DNA of 64,000 nt from Mycobacterium sp. ENV421 (lineage in GTDB: Bacteria > Actinomycetota > Actinomycetes > Mycobacteriales > Mycobacteriaceae), in the NCBI RefSeq assembly GCF_002887815.1, contig NZ_PDHO01000003.1, positions 310,001-374,000 on the forward strand, in the 5' to 3' direction. The notes under the pieces were generated by a model that saw only the letters and a list, made by a program, of their open reading frames with translations, was not told the origin of the DNA and made no database searches. Positions 23,180 to 34,968 of this stretch are shown piece by piece. Each line of letters begins with the position of its first letter. Position 1 is the stretch's first letter. Both the position numbers and the translations under genes were made by a program.

Positions 23180-24070
23180 ATGAAGAGTCTGTCGGGCCTG
23201 TTTCGGGGAGTATGCGCCGCGGTTCTGGCGCTGGGCCTCATGAGTGCCACCGCGCCGACCGGCCACGCGGCCGATGTCGAGTACCTGATGGTGCCGTCGC
23301 CGGCCATGGGCCGCGACATCCCGGTGGCCTTTATGGGTGGCGGCCCGCACGCCGTGGTGTTGCTGGATGCGTTCAACGCCGGCGATCCGGTCAGCAACTG
23401 GGTCACCGCGGGCAACGCGATGAACACGCTTGCCGGTAAGGGTGTCTCCGTGGTGGCTCCGGCCAGCGGCGCCTTCACCCTGTACACCAACTGGGAGGCC
23501 GACGGCACCCGGCAGTGGGAGACCTTCCTGTCCGACGAACTGCCCAACTGGCTGGCCGCCAACAAGGGCTTGGCCCCGGGCGGGCATGCCATCGTCGGCG
23601 CCGCGCAGGGCGGTCTCGGCGCAATGATGGAGGCGACGTTCCACCCTGATCGCTACCGTTACGCCGGTTCCCTGTCGGGCTTCCTGACCCCGTCGAACAC
23701 CTTCATGAACGGCGCGATCACCGCGGGTATGAACGAGTTCGGCGGCGTGAACACCCAGGCCATGTGGGGTGCTGCGCAGCTCGGCCGGTGGAAGTGGCAT
23801 GACCCCGAGGTGCACGTGCAGCTGCTGGCCGACAACAACACCCGGCTGTGGGTGTTCAGCCCTCAGACCACGACCTGCAGTGACGTTCCGGCCATGATCG
23901 GCTACTGCGACCTGGCCCAGGGCAGCAACCGGACCTTTTACGCGCATTACCGGGCCGTGGGGGGCCACAACGGCCACTTCGACTTCCCGGCCGGCGGCAA
24001 TCACGACTGGGGCAATTGGGCCGGGCAGCTGGCCGCGATGTCGGGAGATGTTGTCGCGGCGATCAAATAG
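23180..24070 (+). CDS. fbpD: MPT51/FbpD, non-catalytic antigen 85 homolog
   Basis: 296 residues. A signal peptide (MKSLSGLFRG... to GHA) precedes the mature sequence ADVEYLMVPSPAMGRDIPVAF. The alpha/beta-hydrolase fold is kept, but the nucleophile elbow reads VGAAQGGLGAM where the active enzymes have VGLSMSGG, so the serine is replaced by glycine. This matches M. tuberculosis MPT51 (Rv3803c), which is secreted, binds matrix proteins and lacks mycolyltransferase activity. ATG 23180 is chosen over the open frame to 23117 because it gives a proper signal peptide. The gene is monocistronic or the start of the fbpD-lipoprotein-lipase group. Confidence 0.93.
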   Translation: MKSLSGLFRGVCAAVLALGLMSATAPTGHAADVEYLMVPSPAMGRDIPVAFMGGGPHAVVLLDAFNAGDPVSNWVTAGNAMNTLAGKGVSVVAPASGAFTLYTNWEADGTRQWETFLSDELPNWLAANKGLAPGGHAIVGAAQGGLGAMMEATFHPDRYRYAGSLSGFLTPSNTFMNGAITAGMNEFGGVNTQAMWGAAQLGRWKWHDPEVHVQLLADNNTRLWVFSPQTTTCSDVPAMIGYCDLAQGSNRTFYAHYRAVGGHNGHFDFPAGGNHDWGNWAGQLAAMSGDVVAAIK

Positions 24071-24140
24071 CTCGCTCCTGACCTTCCAGGTCAGCGCGAA
24101 CTGTTAACTTTCCGCAATCTCGCGGTGCTCTGGGGCAGCC

Positions 24141-24674
24141 ATGCCCAGCCGGTACCGTGGAGACGTGCAGCGCTCGGTCCATCGTGTGAACGGCAGCGGC
24201 GTCAACGCCACCGCTGCCGGCACGGTCCGGCACGCGCTGCTGATGGCCGGCCTGCTGGGCTCGGCAACTCTGCTGATGGTGGCCTGCAGCTCGGGCGAGG
24301 ATCTGGTGACCACCGCCGCGCCACCGCCCACGCAGAGCTACGGCTCCGTCCACGGTCAGGGTGCGCCGCTGCCGGCAGACGCCGACCCCCAGTCCGTCAA
24401 GTTCCATGTCACGCCGGCCCAGCGCGGATTCCTTGATGCGCTCACTGCCGCCGGCGTGCATCCATCGAGTGAGCTGGAAGCACTGAGCATCGGTTCCCAC
24501 GTCTGCCAGGCCCACGCGGCCGGTCAAAGCGACCAGGCGGTCTGGGACTACATTGCTCCGATGGTGCGCAGTGACGTCGTCGACGCGGGATCGCCGCCGC
24601 ACACTGCCCCCGATCCGCAGGTGACAGCGGCCACGGCCGACTACATCCGGATCGCCACCCAGCAGCTCTGCTAG
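24141..24674 (+). CDS. DUF732-type lipoprotein
   Basis: 177 residues. A hydrophobic segment HALLMAGLLGSATLLMVAC ends in a lipobox-like MVAC with the acceptor Cys at residue 49, and a Ser/Thr/Pro linker follows. The C-terminal ~90 residues (FLDALTAAGV, SIGSHVCQAHAAG, YIRIATQQLC) are a DUF732 domain with its two conserved cysteines, likely disulfide-bonded. DUF732 proteins are numerous, secreted and of unknown function in mycobacteria. The N-terminus ahead of the hydrophobic stretch is long, and an in-frame GTG at 24165 is a possible start. M. tuberculosis has no gene at this spot between fbpD and Rv3802c. Confidence 0.8.
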   Translation: MPSRYRGDVQRSVHRVNGSGVNATAAGTVRHALLMAGLLGSATLLMVACSSGEDLVTTAAPPPTQSYGSVHGQGAPLPADADPQSVKFHVTPAQRGFLDALTAAGVHPSSELEALSIGSHVCQAHAAGQSDQAVWDYIAPMVRSDVVDAGSPPHTAPDPQVTAATADYIRIATQQLC

Positions 24675-24695
24675 CAGGAAGATCACCTCCCTTCA

Positions 24696-25715
24696 ATGGC
24701 TCGAAACTCCCGGACCCCCGCCCGTCGTCGCCGTCACCGCATTCTCGGACTGATCGCGGCCGGCGCCATGGCCGCCGCGGTGGCACTGATCGTCGCGATC
24801 ATCGTCATCGTCGCCCGCCGGCCCGAAGCGCCGCCGACCGCGGTGCCGCCGACCGCGCTGCCGCCCACCAGTTCCCCGGGCCAGCACAAGCCGCGGCCGG
24901 AATTCCAGGACGCCAGCTGCCCGGACGTTCAGATGATCGCGATCCCCGGCACCTGGGAGTCGTCGCCGACCGACGACCCGCTGAACCCGACCCAGTTTCC
25001 GCGGTCGCTGATGCTCAACGTGACGGCGCCGATCACCGGCCAGTTCGGCCGCGACCGCGTCGAGGTGTTCACCGTTCCCTACACCGCGCAGTTCCACAAT
25101 CCGCTGTCGCAGGACAACCAGATGTCCTACAACGACAGTCGCGCCGAGGGCACCCGCAACGCAGTCAAGGCCATGACCGACATGAACAATCGCTGCCCGC
25201 TGACCAGTTACGTCATCGCCGGCTTCTCGCAGGGCGCGGTGATCGGCGGTGACATCGCCAGCGATATCGGCAACGGGCGCGGCCCGGTCGACGAGGACCT
25301 GGTGTTGGGTGTGACGTTGATCGCCGACGGCCGTCGCCAGGAAGGCGTCGGGCAGGACATCGGTCCCAACCCGCCGGGCGAAGGCGCCGAGATCACGCTG
25401 CAGGAAGTGCCGGTGTTGTCCGCGATGGGCCTGACCATGACGGGGGCTCGGCCGGGTGGCTTCGGCGCGCTGAACAACCGCACCAACGAGATCTGCGCCG
25501 CCGGTGACCTGATCTGCGCTGCGCCCCAGCAAGCGTTCAACATCACGAATCTGCCGACCACCCTCGATGTATTGGCCGGTGGCGCCGGACAACCCGTGCA
25601 CGCGCTGTACAACACGCCGCAGTTCTGGAACCTCGACGGGCAAACGTCCACGCAGTGGACACTGAATTGGGCGCGCAATCTGATCGAGAACGCGCCCCAT
25701 CCAAAACATGGATGA
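24696..25715 (+). CDS. Essential cutinase-like phospholipase/thioesterase (Rv3802c-like)
   Basis: 339 residues, versus 336 in M. tuberculosis Rv3802c (Culp6/Cut6). A basic N-terminus and one uncleaved-looking helix (~15-38) anchor it, followed by a Pro-rich linker. The cutinase-fold domain has the nucleophile in IAGFSQGAV. The catalytic Asp and His lie in the C-terminal part (the [13 protein letters not shown] region). The enzyme has phospholipase A and thioesterase activity and acts in the envelope, linked with mycolate metabolism. It lies 21 bases after the lipoprotein gene and upstream of fadD32, from which it is separated by a 277-base region with its own promoter. Confidence 0.93.
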   Translation: MARNSRTPARRRRHRILGLIAAGAMAAAVALIVAIIVIVARRPEAPPTAVPPTALPPTSSPGQHKPRPEFQDASCPDVQMIAIPGTWESSPTDDPLNPTQFPRSLMLNVTAPITGQFGRDRVEVFTVPYTAQFHNPLSQDNQMSYNDSRAEGTRNAVKAMTDMNNRCPLTSYVIAGFSQGAVIGGDIASDIGNGRGPVDEDLVLGVTLIADGRRQEGVGQDIGPNPPGEGAEITLQEVPVLSAMGLTMTGARPGGFGALNNRTNEICAAGDLICAAPQQAFNITNLPTTLDVLAGGAGQPVHALYNTPQFWNLDGQTSTQWTLNWARNLIENAPHPKHG

Positions 25716-25741
25716 CGTGGGAGCTTCGTTGGCCGATGGAT

Positions 25742-25770
25742 TTGGCCGCCGCCGCGACTGCGCCTAACAT
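25742..25770 (+). promoter_or_regulatory. Candidate SigA-type promoter of the fadD32-pks13-accD4 operon
   Basis: TTGGCC at 25742-25747 and TAACAT at 25765-25770 are separated by 17 bases, a good match to the mycobacterial housekeeping pattern. They sit in the only AT-rich patch of the 277-base gap. Transcription from here would give a leader of more than 200 bases. Confidence 0.45.
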
Positions 25771-25800
25771 TAAGAAGAAAATAAGAGCTGCATGGTTGAG

Positions 25801-25895
25801 CTGTCGGTCCGGGCGTCCAACGTCCGATCCGACAGGGCGCCGGCCCACAGCGCCACCGAGGTCCCCGACGGACCTGGGATAGATCGGTACGATCT
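25801..25895 (+). promoter_or_regulatory. Leader with three hairpin/palindrome elements ahead of fadD32
   Basis: Element 1: CTGTCGG (25801-25807) pairs with CCGACAG (25829-25835), enclosing the direct repeat CGTCC-AA-CGTCC. Element 2: AGGTCC (25859-25864), 5-base loop, GGACCT (25870-25875). Element 3: AGATCG-GTA-CGATCT (25881-25895), a perfect palindrome. The rest of 25716-25992 has no gene; a ribosome site CAGGAGA precedes the fadD32 ATG. Elements could be RNA hairpins or DNA operators. Confidence 0.5.
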
Positions 25896-25992
25896 GTGAG
25901 GTTTGGGGCCTAGACGCAGGGAGAACGGTGGCGCGACGTCGTGCGCGGCCGCCGCAGGGCCCGACACGGATGTGTTCTGACAGGAGACTGGT

Positions 25993-27885
25993 ATGCCGTT
26001 CCACAACCCGTTCATCAAGAACGGACTGATCACCTTCCCCGAGGGCGCCAGTGTGATCAAGCACGTGGAGCGCTGGGCCAAGGTCCGTGGTGACAAGATC
26101 GCCTACCGTTTTCTGGATTTCTCCGTCGAACGTGACGGTGTCGTCCGCGAGCTGACCTGGGCCGACTTCGGCGCCCGAAATCGCGCCGTGGCCGCCCGCC
26201 TGCAGCAGGTCACCCAGCCGGGTGACCGCGTCGCCATCCTGTGCCCGCAGAACCTCGACTACCTCGTCGCGTTCTTCGGCACCATGTACTCCGGTCGCAT
26301 CGCCGTCCCGCTGTTCGACCCGGCCGAGCCCGGCCACGTCGGCCGGCTGCACGCCGTGCTGGACGACTGCGGCGCGTCGGCGATCCTGACCACCACCGAC
26401 TCCGCGGAGGGCGTGCGCAAGTTCTTCCGCAGCCGCCCGGCCAAGGAGCGCCCCCGCGTCATCGCCGTGGATGCGGTGCCCGACGAGGTCGGCGCGACCT
26501 GGGAGCCGTTCGACGCGGTCGACGAGAACACCATCGCTTATCTGCAGTACACCTCGGGTTCCACCCGGATCCCCAGCGGTGTGCAGATCACCCACCTGAA
26601 CATGGCCACCAACGTCGTGCAGGTGATCGAGGCCCTCGAGGGTGAGGAAGGCGACCGGGGTGTGTCCTGGCTGCCGTTCTTCCACGACATGGGTCTGGTC
26701 ACCGCGCTGCTGCCGGCGATGATCGGCCACTACTTCACGTTCATGACGCCCGCGGCTTTCGTTCGCCGCCCGGGTCGCTGGATCCGTGAACTCGCCTATC
26801 GCGAGGGCGACACCGGCGGCGCCATCTCGGTAGCGCCGAACTTCGCGTTCGACCACGCCGCGGCACGTGGCGTGCCGAAGGACGACGAAGAGCCGCTGGA
26901 CCTGTCCCACGTCAAGGCGATCCTCAACGGCAGCGAGCCGATCTCGGCGGCTACCGTGCAGCGCTTCAACGAAGCGTTTCGTCCATTCGGCTTCCAGCCC
27001 AAGGCCATCAAGCCGTCCTACGGCCTGGCCGAGGCAACCTTGTTCGTGTCGACCACCCCGGCGGCTGAGGAACCGAAGATCGTCTCGGTCGATCGCGACG
27101 AACTGAACGCGGGCCGCTTCGTGGTGGTGCCCGACGATTCACCCAAGGCGGTGGCCCAGGCCTCGGCGGGCAAGATCGGTGTCGCCGAGTGGGCGGTCAT
27201 CGTCGACAACGACACCGCCAGCGAGCTGGCCGACGGACAGATCGGTGAGATCTGGATCAGCGGCCAGAACATGGGCACCGGTTACTGGAACAAGCCGGAC
27301 GAAACCATCGCGACGTTCCAGAACATCCTCAAGTCCCGGACCAGCCCGTCGCACGCCGAGGGTGCCGCCGACGAGGCGACCTGGGTGCGCACCGGTGACC
27401 TCGGGGCGTTCTACGACGGCGACCTGTACATCACCGGCCGCGTCAAGGACCTGGTGATCATCGACGGCCGCAACCACTACCCACAGGACCTGGAGTACTC
27501 CGCTCAGGAGGCAACGAAGGCGGTGCGGACCGGTTTCGTCGCCGCGTTCTCGGTGCCGGCGAACCAGTTGCCGGACGAGGTGTTCGACAACGCCCACGCC
27601 GGGCTCAAGTGCGATGCCGATGACAGCTCCGAGCAGCTGGTGATCGTCGCCGAGCGCGCGCCGGGTTCACACAAGATGGAGATGGGTCCGATCTCCGACG
27701 ACATCCGCGCGGCCATCGCGGTACGCCACGGCGTGACGGTTCGCGACGTACTGCTGACTCCGGCGGGCGCAATCCCGCGTACCTCCAGCGGCAAGATCGG
27801 CCGGCGAGCCTGCCGGTCGGCGTACCTCGACGGCACCCTGCGCAGCGGGAAGGTGGCCAATGCCTTCCCGGACGAATCGGAATGA
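25993..27885 (+). CDS. fadD32: Long-chain fatty-acyl-AMP ligase FadD32
   Basis: 630 residues. It activates C50-60 meromycolic acid as acyl-AMP and loads it on the N-terminal ACP of Pks13. The adenylation signature [11 protein letters not shown] lies near residue 185. Further core motifs are [19 protein letters not shown] and the linker region GRIKDLVII-type [20 protein letters not shown]. The C-terminus keeps [13 protein letters not shown] with the catalytic Lys. An FAAL-specific insertion is present in the N-terminal domain (motif [15 protein letters not shown]). It begins [12 protein letters not shown] after a CAGGAGA ribosome site. First gene of the mycolate condensation operon, it is cytoplasmic and essential in M. 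tuberculosis. Confidence 0.97.
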   Translation: MPFHNPFIKNGLITFPEGASVIKHVERWAKVRGDKIAYRFLDFSVERDGVVRELTWADFGARNRAVAARLQQVTQPGDRVAILCPQNLDYLVAFFGTMYSGRIAVPLFDPAEPGHVGRLHAVLDDCGASAILTTTDSAEGVRKFFRSRPAKERPRVIAVDAVPDEVGATWEPFDAVDENTIAYLQYTSGSTRIPSGVQITHLNMATNVVQVIEALEGEEGDRGVSWLPFFHDMGLVTALLPAMIGHYFTFMTPAAFVRRPGRWIRELAYREGDTGGAISVAPNFAFDHAAARGVPKDDEEPLDLSHVKAILNGSEPISAATVQRFNEAFRPFGFQPKAIKPSYGLAEATLFVSTTPAAEEPKIVSVDRDELNAGRFVVVPDDSPKAVAQASAGKIGVAEWAVIVDNDTASELADGQIGEIWISGQNMGTGYWNKPDETIATFQNILKSRTSPSHAEGAADEATWVRTGDLGAFYDGDLYITGRVKDLVIIDGRNHYPQDLEYSAQEATKAVRTGFVAAFSVPANQLPDEVFDNAHAGLKCDADDSSEQLVIVAERAPGSHKMEMGPISDDIRAAIAVRHGVTVRDVLLTPAGAIPRTSSGKIGRRACRSAYLDGTLRSGKVANAFPDESE

Positions 27886-27947
27886 CGACCGAAGGAAAGA
27901 CTCAACCGATGAAGGGGAGACCGCCCCTTCGCACGAGGTGAGGCCCC

Positions 27948-30900
27948 ATGTCTGAATCACACACGCCCGAAACGCCCGAAACGCCCGACACCCCGGACAC
28001 GCCGCCCCGCACCGACATGACAGTGCCGGAGATGCGCGAATGGCTGCGCAACTGGGTGGCCAATGCGACCGGGCAGGCACCCGACGCGGTCGACGAGTCC
28101 ACCCCGATGGTGGAGTTGGGGCTGTCCTCGCGGGACGCGGTCGCGATGGCCAGCGATATCGAGGATCTGACCGGCGTGACGCTGACCGCGACGGTGGCCT
28201 TCCGTCACCCGACCATCGAGTCGCTCGCCACGGTCATCATCGAGGGTGAGCCCGAAGTCGAGTTCGACGGCGACAGCGAGGATTGGTCGCGCGCAGCCGA
28301 TGTCGAGGACATCGCGATCGTGGGCGTAGCCACCCGGTTCCCCGGCGATATGAACACGCCTGGCGAGATGTGGCAGGCGCTGCTCGAGGGCCGTGATGCG
28401 ATCACCGACCTGCCCGACGGGCGCTGGTCGGAGTTCCTGGCCGAACCGCGCATCGCCGAGCGGGTCGCCAAGGCCGCCACTCGCGGCGGATACCTCAGCG
28501 ACATCAAGGGATTCGACGCCGAGTTCTTTGCGCTGTCGAAGATGGAAGCCGACAACATCGACCCGCAGCAGCGGATGGCGCTCGAGCTCACCTGGGAGGC
28601 GTTGGAGAACGCCCGCATCCCCGCATCCAGCCTGCGGGGCACCAACGTCGCCGTCTACATCGGTGCGTCGAACAACGACTACCAGTTCCTCGCGGTGGCC
28701 GACCCGACGACTGCGCACCCGTACGCGATCACCGGCACCTCGAGTTCGATCATCGCCAACCGGGTGTCCTACTTCTACGACTTCCGTGGCCCCTCAATGG
28801 CTTTGGACACCGCCTGCTCCAGCTCCCTGGTCGCCGCCCACCAGGGTGTGCAGGCGCTGCGCAGCGGTGAGGCGGACGTGGCCGTGGTGGGCGGCGTCAA
28901 CGCGATGATCACCCCGCTGGTCACCATCGGATTCGACGAGGTCGGCGGCGTGCTCGCGCCCGACGGCCGGATCAAGTCGTTCTCCTCAGACGCCAACGGC
29001 TACTCGCGCTCCGAGGGCGGCGGCATGTTGCTGCTCAAGCGCCTCAGCGACGCCCGCCGCGACGGGGACGAGATCCTCGCCGTCATCGCAGGCAGCGCGA
29101 TCAACCACGACGGCCGGTCCAACGGCATGCTCGCCCCGAACCCGGACGCGCAGGCCGATGTGCTGCGCAAGGCCTACAAGGACGCCGGGATCAGCCCGCG
29201 CAGCGTCGACTACATCGAGGCGCACGGAACCGGAACGATCCTCGGTGATCCGATGGAGGCCGACGCGCTCGGTCGCGTCGTCGGCCGGGGCCGCCCCGCC
29301 GACCAGCCCGCCCTGCTGGGCGCGGTCAAGTCCAACCTCGGTCACCTGGAGTCGGCGGCCGGCGCGGCCAGTCTGGCCAAGGTGGCATTGTCGTTGAGCC
29401 GCAACAAGATCCCACCGTCGATCAACTACGCCGGGCCCAACCCGTACATCGATTTCGACGCCGTCCGACTGCGGGTCGTCGACAAGGTCACCGACTGGCC
29501 GCGGTACAGCGGCCATGCGATCGCCGGTGTCTCCGGATTCGGCTTCGGCGGCGCCAACGCCCACCTGGTGGTGCGCGAGGTGCTGCCGGCGGATTTGGCG
29601 GAGCCGCAACCGGAATCCGCACCGGTTGAGGGTACGTCCGGGTCCGATGCCGGCGCCGTCTACGTCGGCGGGGTCCGGATGGACGAGTACGGCGAGTTCG
29701 TCGATGAAGAGGAAGTCGCCGACGAGTACGCTTCGGCCGTCGCCTACGACGACGAGCCGGAGCTGCCCGGTCTGACCGATGAGGCGCTGGAGCTGATCGA
29801 GGCGGCCCGAGCCGAGTGGGAAGCTTCGGAGAAGCCTGTTCCTGTTGTGCCGCTGGCTATTTCAGGCTTCCTGACCTCGCGCAAGCGTGCGGCGGCCGCC
29901 GAGCTGGCCGACTGGATCGACAGCCCGGCCGGCCGCGCGGCATCGCTGGAGTCGATCGGCCGTTCGCTGTCGCGGCGCAACCACGGCCGTTCACGGGCTG
30001 TGGTGATGGCCCACGACCATGATGAGGCGATCAAGGGTCTGCGCGCGATTGCCGATGGCAAGCAGAGTCCGCTGGTGTACAGCGCCGACGGCCCGGTGAC
30101 CAACGGCCCGGTGTGGGTGCTGGCCGGATTCGGTGCCCAGCACCGCAAGATGGGTAAGAGCCTGTATCTGCGCGAGCCGGTGTTCGCCGAGTGGATCAAC
30201 AAGGTCGACGCGCACATCCAGGACGAGCGTGGCTACTCGGTCGTCGAGCTGATCCTCGACGACGCGATCGACTACACCAACGAGACCTGCGAATACCCCA
30301 TCGAAGTGGTCCAGACGGTGATCTTCGCCATCCAGATCGCACTCGGTGAACTGCTCAAGCACCACGGCGCCAAACCCGGTGCGGTGGTGGGACAGTCGCT
30401 CGGTGAGGCGGCCGCCGCCTACTTCTCCGGTGGTCTGTCGCTGGCCGATGCCACCCGCACCATTTGCTCGCGCGCCCACCTCATGGGTGAAGGCGAGGCG
30501 ATGCTGTTCGGTGAATACATCCGGCTGATGGCGCTGGTCGAGTACTCGGCCGACGAGATCAAGACCGTGTTCTCCGATTACCCGGGCCTGGAGGTGTGCG
30601 TTTACGCCGCCCCCACCCAGACGGTCATCGGCGGCCCGCCGGACCAGATCGACGCGATCATCGCCCGCGCGGAATCCGAAGGCAAGTTCGCTCGGAAACT
30701 GCAGACCAAGGGCGCCAGCCACACTCAGCAGATGGACCCGTTGCTCGGCGAGTTGTCCGCCGAGATTCAGGGCATCGAGGCGCACCCGCTGCACACCGGT
30801 TACTTCTCGACGGTGCACGAGGGCAGCTACATCCGCCCGGGCGGCGAGCCGATCCACGATGTGGAGTACTGGAAGAAGGGACTGCGGCACAGCGTCTACT

Positions 30901-33269
30901 TCACCCACGGCATCCGCAACGCCGTCGACAACGGCCACACCACGTTCCTGGAACTGGCGCCGAACCCGGTGGCGCTCATGCAGGTTGGCCTCACCACCGC
31001 ATCTGCCGGACTGCACGACGGGCAGTTGATCGCGACGCTGGCCCGCAAGCAGGACGAGGTCGAGTCGATGCTCGCCGCGATGGCGCAGCTCTACGTCTAC
31101 GGGCACGATCTCGATTTCCGCACTTTGTTTGATTCGGGGTCGATTCCGGCCAAGTACGCCGAGATCCCGCCCACCCGGTTCAAGCGCAAGCCGCATTGGC
31201 TGGACGCACAGTTCACCGGTGACAGCTCGGTGATGATGCCGGGCAACCATGTGGCCACCCCCGACGGCCGGCATGTCTGGGAGTACTCGCCGAAGGGGCA
31301 GACCGACCTGGCTGCTCTGGTGAAATCTGCCGCGGCACAGGTTCTTCCGGACGCCAAGCTGACCGCTTCCGAGCAGCGTGCGGTGCCTGGGGACGGAGCC
31401 CGGCTGGTCACCACGCTGACCCGCCACCCGGGTGGCGCTTCGGTGCAGGTGCACGCACGTATGGATAACGGGGCCGAGTCTTCCTTTTCTTTGGTCTACG
31501 ACGCCGTGGTCACCCGCGGCGGAGCAGTGTCGGCGTTGCCGTCCGCGGTCGCGACCGGTGTCGCGGTGAGCACGCCGGCTGAGGCGGCTCCCGCGCCGGA
31601 GGAGGACGACGACGCGGAGATCCTCCAGGACAACCTGACCGCAGGTGCCGGCCTGGCCGCCGGCTTCGCCAAGTGGTCGGCGGATTCGGGTGAGACGGTG
31701 CACGACCGGCTCGCGACGATCGTCGGTAGCGCAATGGGCTACGAGCCCGAAGACCTGCCGTGGGAGGTCCCGCTGATCGAGCTCGGTCTCGATTCGCTGA
31801 TGGCGGTTCGGATCAAGAACCGCGTCGAGTACGACTTCGACCTGCCGCCGATCCAGTTGACCGCGGTACGGGACGCCAACCTCTACGCCGTCGAGAAGCT
31901 CGTCGAATACGCCGTCGAGCACCGCGACGAGGTCGAGGATCTGGCCGAGGCGCAGAAGGGCAAGACCGCCGAGGAGATCGCCGCCCAGCAGGCCGAGATG
32001 ATGGGCGGCGCCAGCACGGTCGCCGAACTCGAGGCCAAGCTCGCCGAGGCCGGTCACCCGATCGCGACCGAGGCTGAGGCCGAGGTGAATGTCCCGCCGC
32101 CGCCGACCGATCCGGCGGGACCGAAGTCCACCGCTGCCGCGGCGGCGGCAAAGGTTTTGACCCAGGAGGCCGTCACCGAAGCGCTCGGCGCCGACGTGCC
32201 GCCGCGGGACGCCGCCGAGCGCGTCACGTTCGCGACGTGGGCGATCGTCACCGGCAAGTCGCCGGGCGGCATCTTCAACGAACTGCCCGCCGTCAACGAC
32301 GAGACCGCGACCAAGCTGGCCGACCGGCTCTCCGAGCGCGCCGAAGGCACGATCAGTGTCGATGAGGTGAAGTCCACCAAGACGATCGAGGCACTGGCCA
32401 CCATCGTTCGGGCCCAGCTCGAAGACGGTGTGGTCGACGGGTTCGTCCGTACCTTGCGCGCGCCGAAAGATGGCAGCACTCATACTCCGGTGTTCGTCTT
32501 CCACCCGGCGGGCGGGTCGACGGTGGTCTACGAGCCGCTGCTCAAGCGGTTGCCCGCTGACACCCCGGTCTACGGTCTGGAACGCGTCGAGGGCTCGATC
32601 GAGGAGCGCGCGGCCGAGTACGTGCCCAAGCTGATGGAGATCGCCGGCAAGGGGCCCTACATCCTCACCGGCTGGTCGCTGGGCGGGGCGCTGGCCTACG
32701 CGTGCGCGGTCGGCCTCAAGCGCAACGGCTGCGACGTCCGCTTCGTCGGGTTGATCGACACGGTGCGCGCCGGTGAGGAGGTGCCGCAGACCAAGGAGGA
32801 GATCCGGGCCCGCTGGGACCGTTACGCCGTGTTCGCCTCGCGGACCTTCAACGTCGAGATCCCCGAAATCCCTTACGAGCAGCTCGAACAACTCGACGAC
32901 GAGGGTCAGGTGCGGTTCGTCCTGGACGCGGTCAAAGAGGCCGGGGTCGACATCCCCGGCGGGATCATCGAGCATCAGCGGACGTCCTACCTGGATAACC
33001 GGGCCCTGGACACCGCCAACATCGAGCCCTACGACGGACACGTCACGCTGTACATGGCGGACCGCTATCACGACGACGCGATCATGTTCGAACCGCGTTA
33101 CGCCGTCCGCCAACCTGACGGCGGCTGGGGCGAATTCGTCGACGACCTGGAGATCGTGCCCATCGGGGGCGAGCACATCCAGGCGATCGACGAGCCGTAC
33201 ATCGCCAAGGTCGGGGCTCATATGAGCGAAGCGATCAACCGTATCGACGCCGAGGAGAAGCAGGACTAG
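27948..33269 (+). CDS. pks13: Polyketide synthase Pks13, mycolate-condensing enzyme
   Basis: 1773 residues (1733 in M. tuberculosis). Domain order is ACP-KS-AT-ACP-TE. N-terminal ACP: phosphopantetheine Ser61 (ELGLSSRDA). Ketosynthase: Cys290 in DTACSSS. Acyltransferase: Ser817 in GQSLGEAAA. Second ACP: Ser1283 in LGLDSLMAV. Thioesterase: Ser1577 in [11 protein letters not shown]. It condenses the FadD32-activated meromycolate with a carboxylated C24-26 chain, and its TE domain transfers the product to trehalose. The N-terminus carries a short Thr-Pro-rich stretch ([15 protein letters not shown]). The region between ACP2 and TE is longer than in M. tuberculosis and Glu/Ala-rich. It starts 62 bases after fadD32. 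Confidence 0.98.
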   Translation: MSESHTPETPETPDTPDTPPRTDMTVPEMREWLRNWVANATGQAPDAVDESTPMVELGLSSRDAVAMASDIEDLTGVTLTATVAFRHPTIESLATVIIEGEPEVEFDGDSEDWSRAADVEDIAIVGVATRFPGDMNTPGEMWQALLEGRDAITDLPDGRWSEFLAEPRIAERVAKAATRGGYLSDIKGFDAEFFALSKMEADNIDPQQRMALELTWEALENARIPASSLRGTNVAVYIGASNNDYQFLAVADPTTAHPYAITGTSSSIIANRVSYFYDFRGPSMALDTACSSSLVAAHQGVQALRSGEADVAVVGGVNAMITPLVTIGFDEVGGVLAPDGRIKSFSSDANGYSRSEGGGMLLLKRLSDARRDGDEILAVIAGSAINHDGRSNGMLAPNPDAQADVLRKAYKDAGISPRSVDYIEAHGTGTILGDPMEADALGRVVGRGRPADQPALLGAVKSNLGHLESAAGAASLAKVALSLSRNKIPPSINYAGPNPYIDFDAVRLRVVDKVTDWPRYSGHAIAGVSGFGFGGANAHLVVREVLPADLAEPQPESAPVEGTSGSDAGAVYVGGVRMDEYGEFVDEEEVADEYASAVAYDDEPELPGLTDEALELIEAARAEWEASEKPVPVVPLAISGFLTSRKRAAAAELADWIDSPAGRAASLESIGRSLSRRNHGRSRAVVMAHDHDEAIKGLRAIADGKQSPLVYSADGPVTNGPVWVLAGFGAQHRKMGKSLYLREPVFAEWINKVDAHIQDERGYSVVELILDDAIDYTNETCEYPIEVVQTVIFAIQIALGELLKHHGAKPGAVVGQSLGEAAAAYFSGGLSLADATRTICSRAHLMGEGEAMLFGEYIRLMALVEYSADEIKTVFSDYPGLEVCVYAAPTQTVIGGPPDQIDAIIARAESEGKFARKLQTKGASHTQQMDPLLGELSAEIQGIEAHPLHTGYFSTVHEGSYIRPGGEPIHDVEYWKKGLRHSVYFTHGIRNAVDNGHTTFLELAPNPVALMQVGLTTASAGLHDGQLIATLARKQDEVESMLAAMAQLYVYGHDLDFRTLFDSGSIPAKYAEIPPTRFKRKPHWLDAQFTGDSSVMMPGNHVATPDGRHVWEYSPKGQTDLAALVKSAAAQVLPDAKLTASEQRAVPGDGARLVTTLTRHPGGASVQVHARMDNGAESSFSLVYDAVVTRGGAVSALPSAVATGVAVSTPAEAAPAPEEDDDAEILQDNLTAGAGLAAGFAKWSADSGETVHDRLATIVGSAMGYEPEDLPWEVPLIELGLDSLMAVRIKNRVEYDFDLPPIQLTAVRDANLYAVEKLVEYAVEHRDEVEDLAEAQKGKTAEEIAAQQAEMMGGASTVAELEAKLAEAGHPIATEAEAEVNVPPPPTDPAGPKSTAAAAAAKVLTQEAVTEALGADVPPRDAAERVTFATWAIVTGKSPGGIFNELPAVNDETATKLADRLSERAEGTISVDEVKSTKTIEALATIVRAQLEDGVVDGFVRTLRAPKDGSTHTPVFVFHPAGGSTVVYEPLLKRLPADTPVYGLERVEGSIEERAAEYVPKLMEIAGKGPYILTGWSLGGALAYACAVGLKRNGCDVRFVGLIDTVRAGEEVPQTKEEIRARWDRYAVFASRTFNVEIPEIPYEQLEQLDDEGQVRFVLDAVKEAGVDIPGGIIEHQRTSYLDNRALDTANIEPYDGHVTLYMADRYHDDAIMFEPRYAVRQPDGGWGEFVDDLEIVPIGGEHIQAIDEPYIAKVGAHMSEAINRIDAEEKQD

Positions 33270-34843
33270 TGACCACTGAGAGCTCTCCCACCCACCACCC
33301 GGTCACAACTGCCGAAAAGCTCGCCGAACTCCGCGATAAGCTGGAGCTCGCCAAGGAACCGGGCGGTGAGGCGGTCGCGGCGAAGCGGGACAAACGCGGC
33401 ATCCCCAGCCCGCGGGCGCGTATCCATGAGCTGTTGGATCCCGGCAGCTTCCTCGAGATCGGCGCCTTGGCCCGCACGCCCGGCGATCCGAACGCGTTGT
33501 ACGGCGACGGGGTGGTCACCGGGCACGGCACCATCAACGGCCGTCCGGTCGGTGTGTTCAGCCACGACTACACCGTGTTCGGTGGCTCGGTGGGAGAGAT
33601 GTTCGGCCGCAAGGTTTCCCGCTTGATGGAGTGGGTGGCGATGGTCGGCTGCCCGATCATCGGTATCAACGACTCCGGTGGCGCCCGCATCCAGGACCTG
33701 GCCACGTCGCTGGCCTGGTACGCCGAGCTCGGCCGTCGCCATGAGCTGCTCAGCGGTCTGGTTCCGCAGATCTCGATCATCCTGGGTAAGTGCGCGGGCG
33801 GTGCGGTCTATTCGCCGATTCAGACCGACCTGATCGTGGCCGTGCGCGACCAGGGCTACATGTTCGTCACCGGCCCGGACGTCATCAAGGACGTCACCGG
33901 CGAGGATGTCACCCTCGACGAGCTCGGCGGTGCCGACGCCCAGGCCAAGTACGGCAACATCCACCAGGTCGTCGACTCGGAGAAGGCCGCCTTCACCTAC
34001 GTCCGCGACTACCTGCAGTTCCTGCCCGCCAACACGTTTGACGATGCCCCGGTGATCAATCCCGGCCTGGAGCCGGAGATCACTCCGCACGATCTGGAAC
34101 TCGACAGCCTCGTGCCGGACGCGGACAACACCGCATACGACATGCACGAGATCCTGCTGCGGATCTTCGACGACGGCGATTTCCTCGAGGTCGCCGCGCA
34201 GGCGGGCCAGGCCATCATCACCGGCTTCGCCCGTGTCGACGGCCGCCCGGTCGGGGTGATCGCCAACCAGCCGATGCACATGTCCGGCGCCATCGACAAC
34301 GAGGCGTCCGACAAGGCCGCGCGGTTCGTGCGGTTCTGCGACGCATTCAACACGCCGCTGGTCTTCGTCGTCGACACCCCCGGCTTCCTGCCCGGTGTCG
34401 AGCAGGAGAAGAACGGCATCATCAAGCGCGGCGGACGGTTCCTCTACTCCGTCGTCGAGGCCGACGTGCCGAAGGTGACCATCACCATCCGCAAGTCCTA
34501 CGGCGGCGCGTACGCGGTGATGGGGTCCAAGCAGCTGACGGCTGACTTCAACTTCCTGTGGCCGACGGCGCGCATCGCCGTGATCGGCGCCGAAGGTGCG
34601 GCCCAGCTGATCGTGAAGCGGTTCCCCGACCCCAAGGCTCCTGAGGTGCAGGAGATCCGGCGTCAGTTCATCGAGGGGTACAACCGCGACATGGCAACGC
34701 CGTACGTGGCTGCCGAGCGCGGTTATGTCGACGCGGTGATCGAGCCGCACCAGACTCGTCTGCAGCTGCGCGGCGCCATGCGGATCCTGCGCGACAAGCA
34801 GATCCTCCGCGTGCAGCGCAAGCATGGTCTGATCCCGATCTAA
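33269..34843 (+). CDS. accD4: Acyl-CoA carboxylase beta subunit AccD4
   Basis: 524 residues. It is the carboxyltransferase subunit that, with AccA3 (and AccD5/AccE5), carboxylates the C24-C26 acyl-CoA used by Pks13. The crotonase-type CT fold shows the oxyanion-hole glycine pairs around [10 protein letters not shown] and [11 protein letters not shown] in the N-half. [20 protein letters not shown] and [14 protein letters not shown] are in the C-half. GTG at 33269 overlaps the pks13 stop by one base. It is the last gene of the operon, with terminator-like hairpins after it. Cytoplasmic; the biotin-carrying partner is encoded elsewhere. Confidence 0.96.
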   Translation: MTTESSPTHHPVTTAEKLAELRDKLELAKEPGGEAVAAKRDKRGIPSPRARIHELLDPGSFLEIGALARTPGDPNALYGDGVVTGHGTINGRPVGVFSHDYTVFGGSVGEMFGRKVSRLMEWVAMVGCPIIGINDSGGARIQDLATSLAWYAELGRRHELLSGLVPQISIILGKCAGGAVYSPIQTDLIVAVRDQGYMFVTGPDVIKDVTGEDVTLDELGGADAQAKYGNIHQVVDSEKAAFTYVRDYLQFLPANTFDDAPVINPGLEPEITPHDLELDSLVPDADNTAYDMHEILLRIFDDGDFLEVAAQAGQAIITGFARVDGRPVGVIANQPMHMSGAIDNEASDKAARFVRFCDAFNTPLVFVVDTPGFLPGVEQEKNGIIKRGGRFLYSVVEADVPKVTITIRKSYGGAYAVMGSKQLTADFNFLWPTARIAVIGAEGAAQLIVKRFPDPKAPEVQEIRRQFIEGYNRDMATPYVAAERGYVDAVIEPHQTRLQLRGAMRILRDKQILRVQRKHGLIPI

Positions 34844-34911
34844 ACCGCCGCCGGGGTTATCCCCAGGGTTTACTCACACCTGTGTAATTCGCCCCCGGCC
34901 GGCACCGGCCG
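34841..34911 (+). terminator. Two hairpins after accD4
   Basis: The first has an outer stem TAAACC/GGTTTA (34841-34846 with 34867-34872) and an inner GGGG-TTAT-CCCC, and it includes the accD4 stop codon. The second is the perfect palindrome CGGCCGG-CA-CCGGCCG (34896-34911). They lie in the 125-base gap before the next same-strand gene and are the likely end of the mycolate operon transcript. Confidence 0.45.
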
Positions 34912-34968
34912 ATGGCAAAGTTGACGAAACGTCGGTGATCGGGAGCTCGGCCGACTTACCGTGGGTCG

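Noticed and set aside
23180..24070. FbpD as an active mycolyltransferase
   Set aside because: The nucleophile serine position is glycine, and the family member MPT51 is known to be inactive.
29991..33221. A 1076-codon open frame antisense to pks13
   Set aside because: It lies wholly within pks13, has Arg/Asp/His-rich composition typical of the antisense frame in GC-rich DNA, and has no domain.
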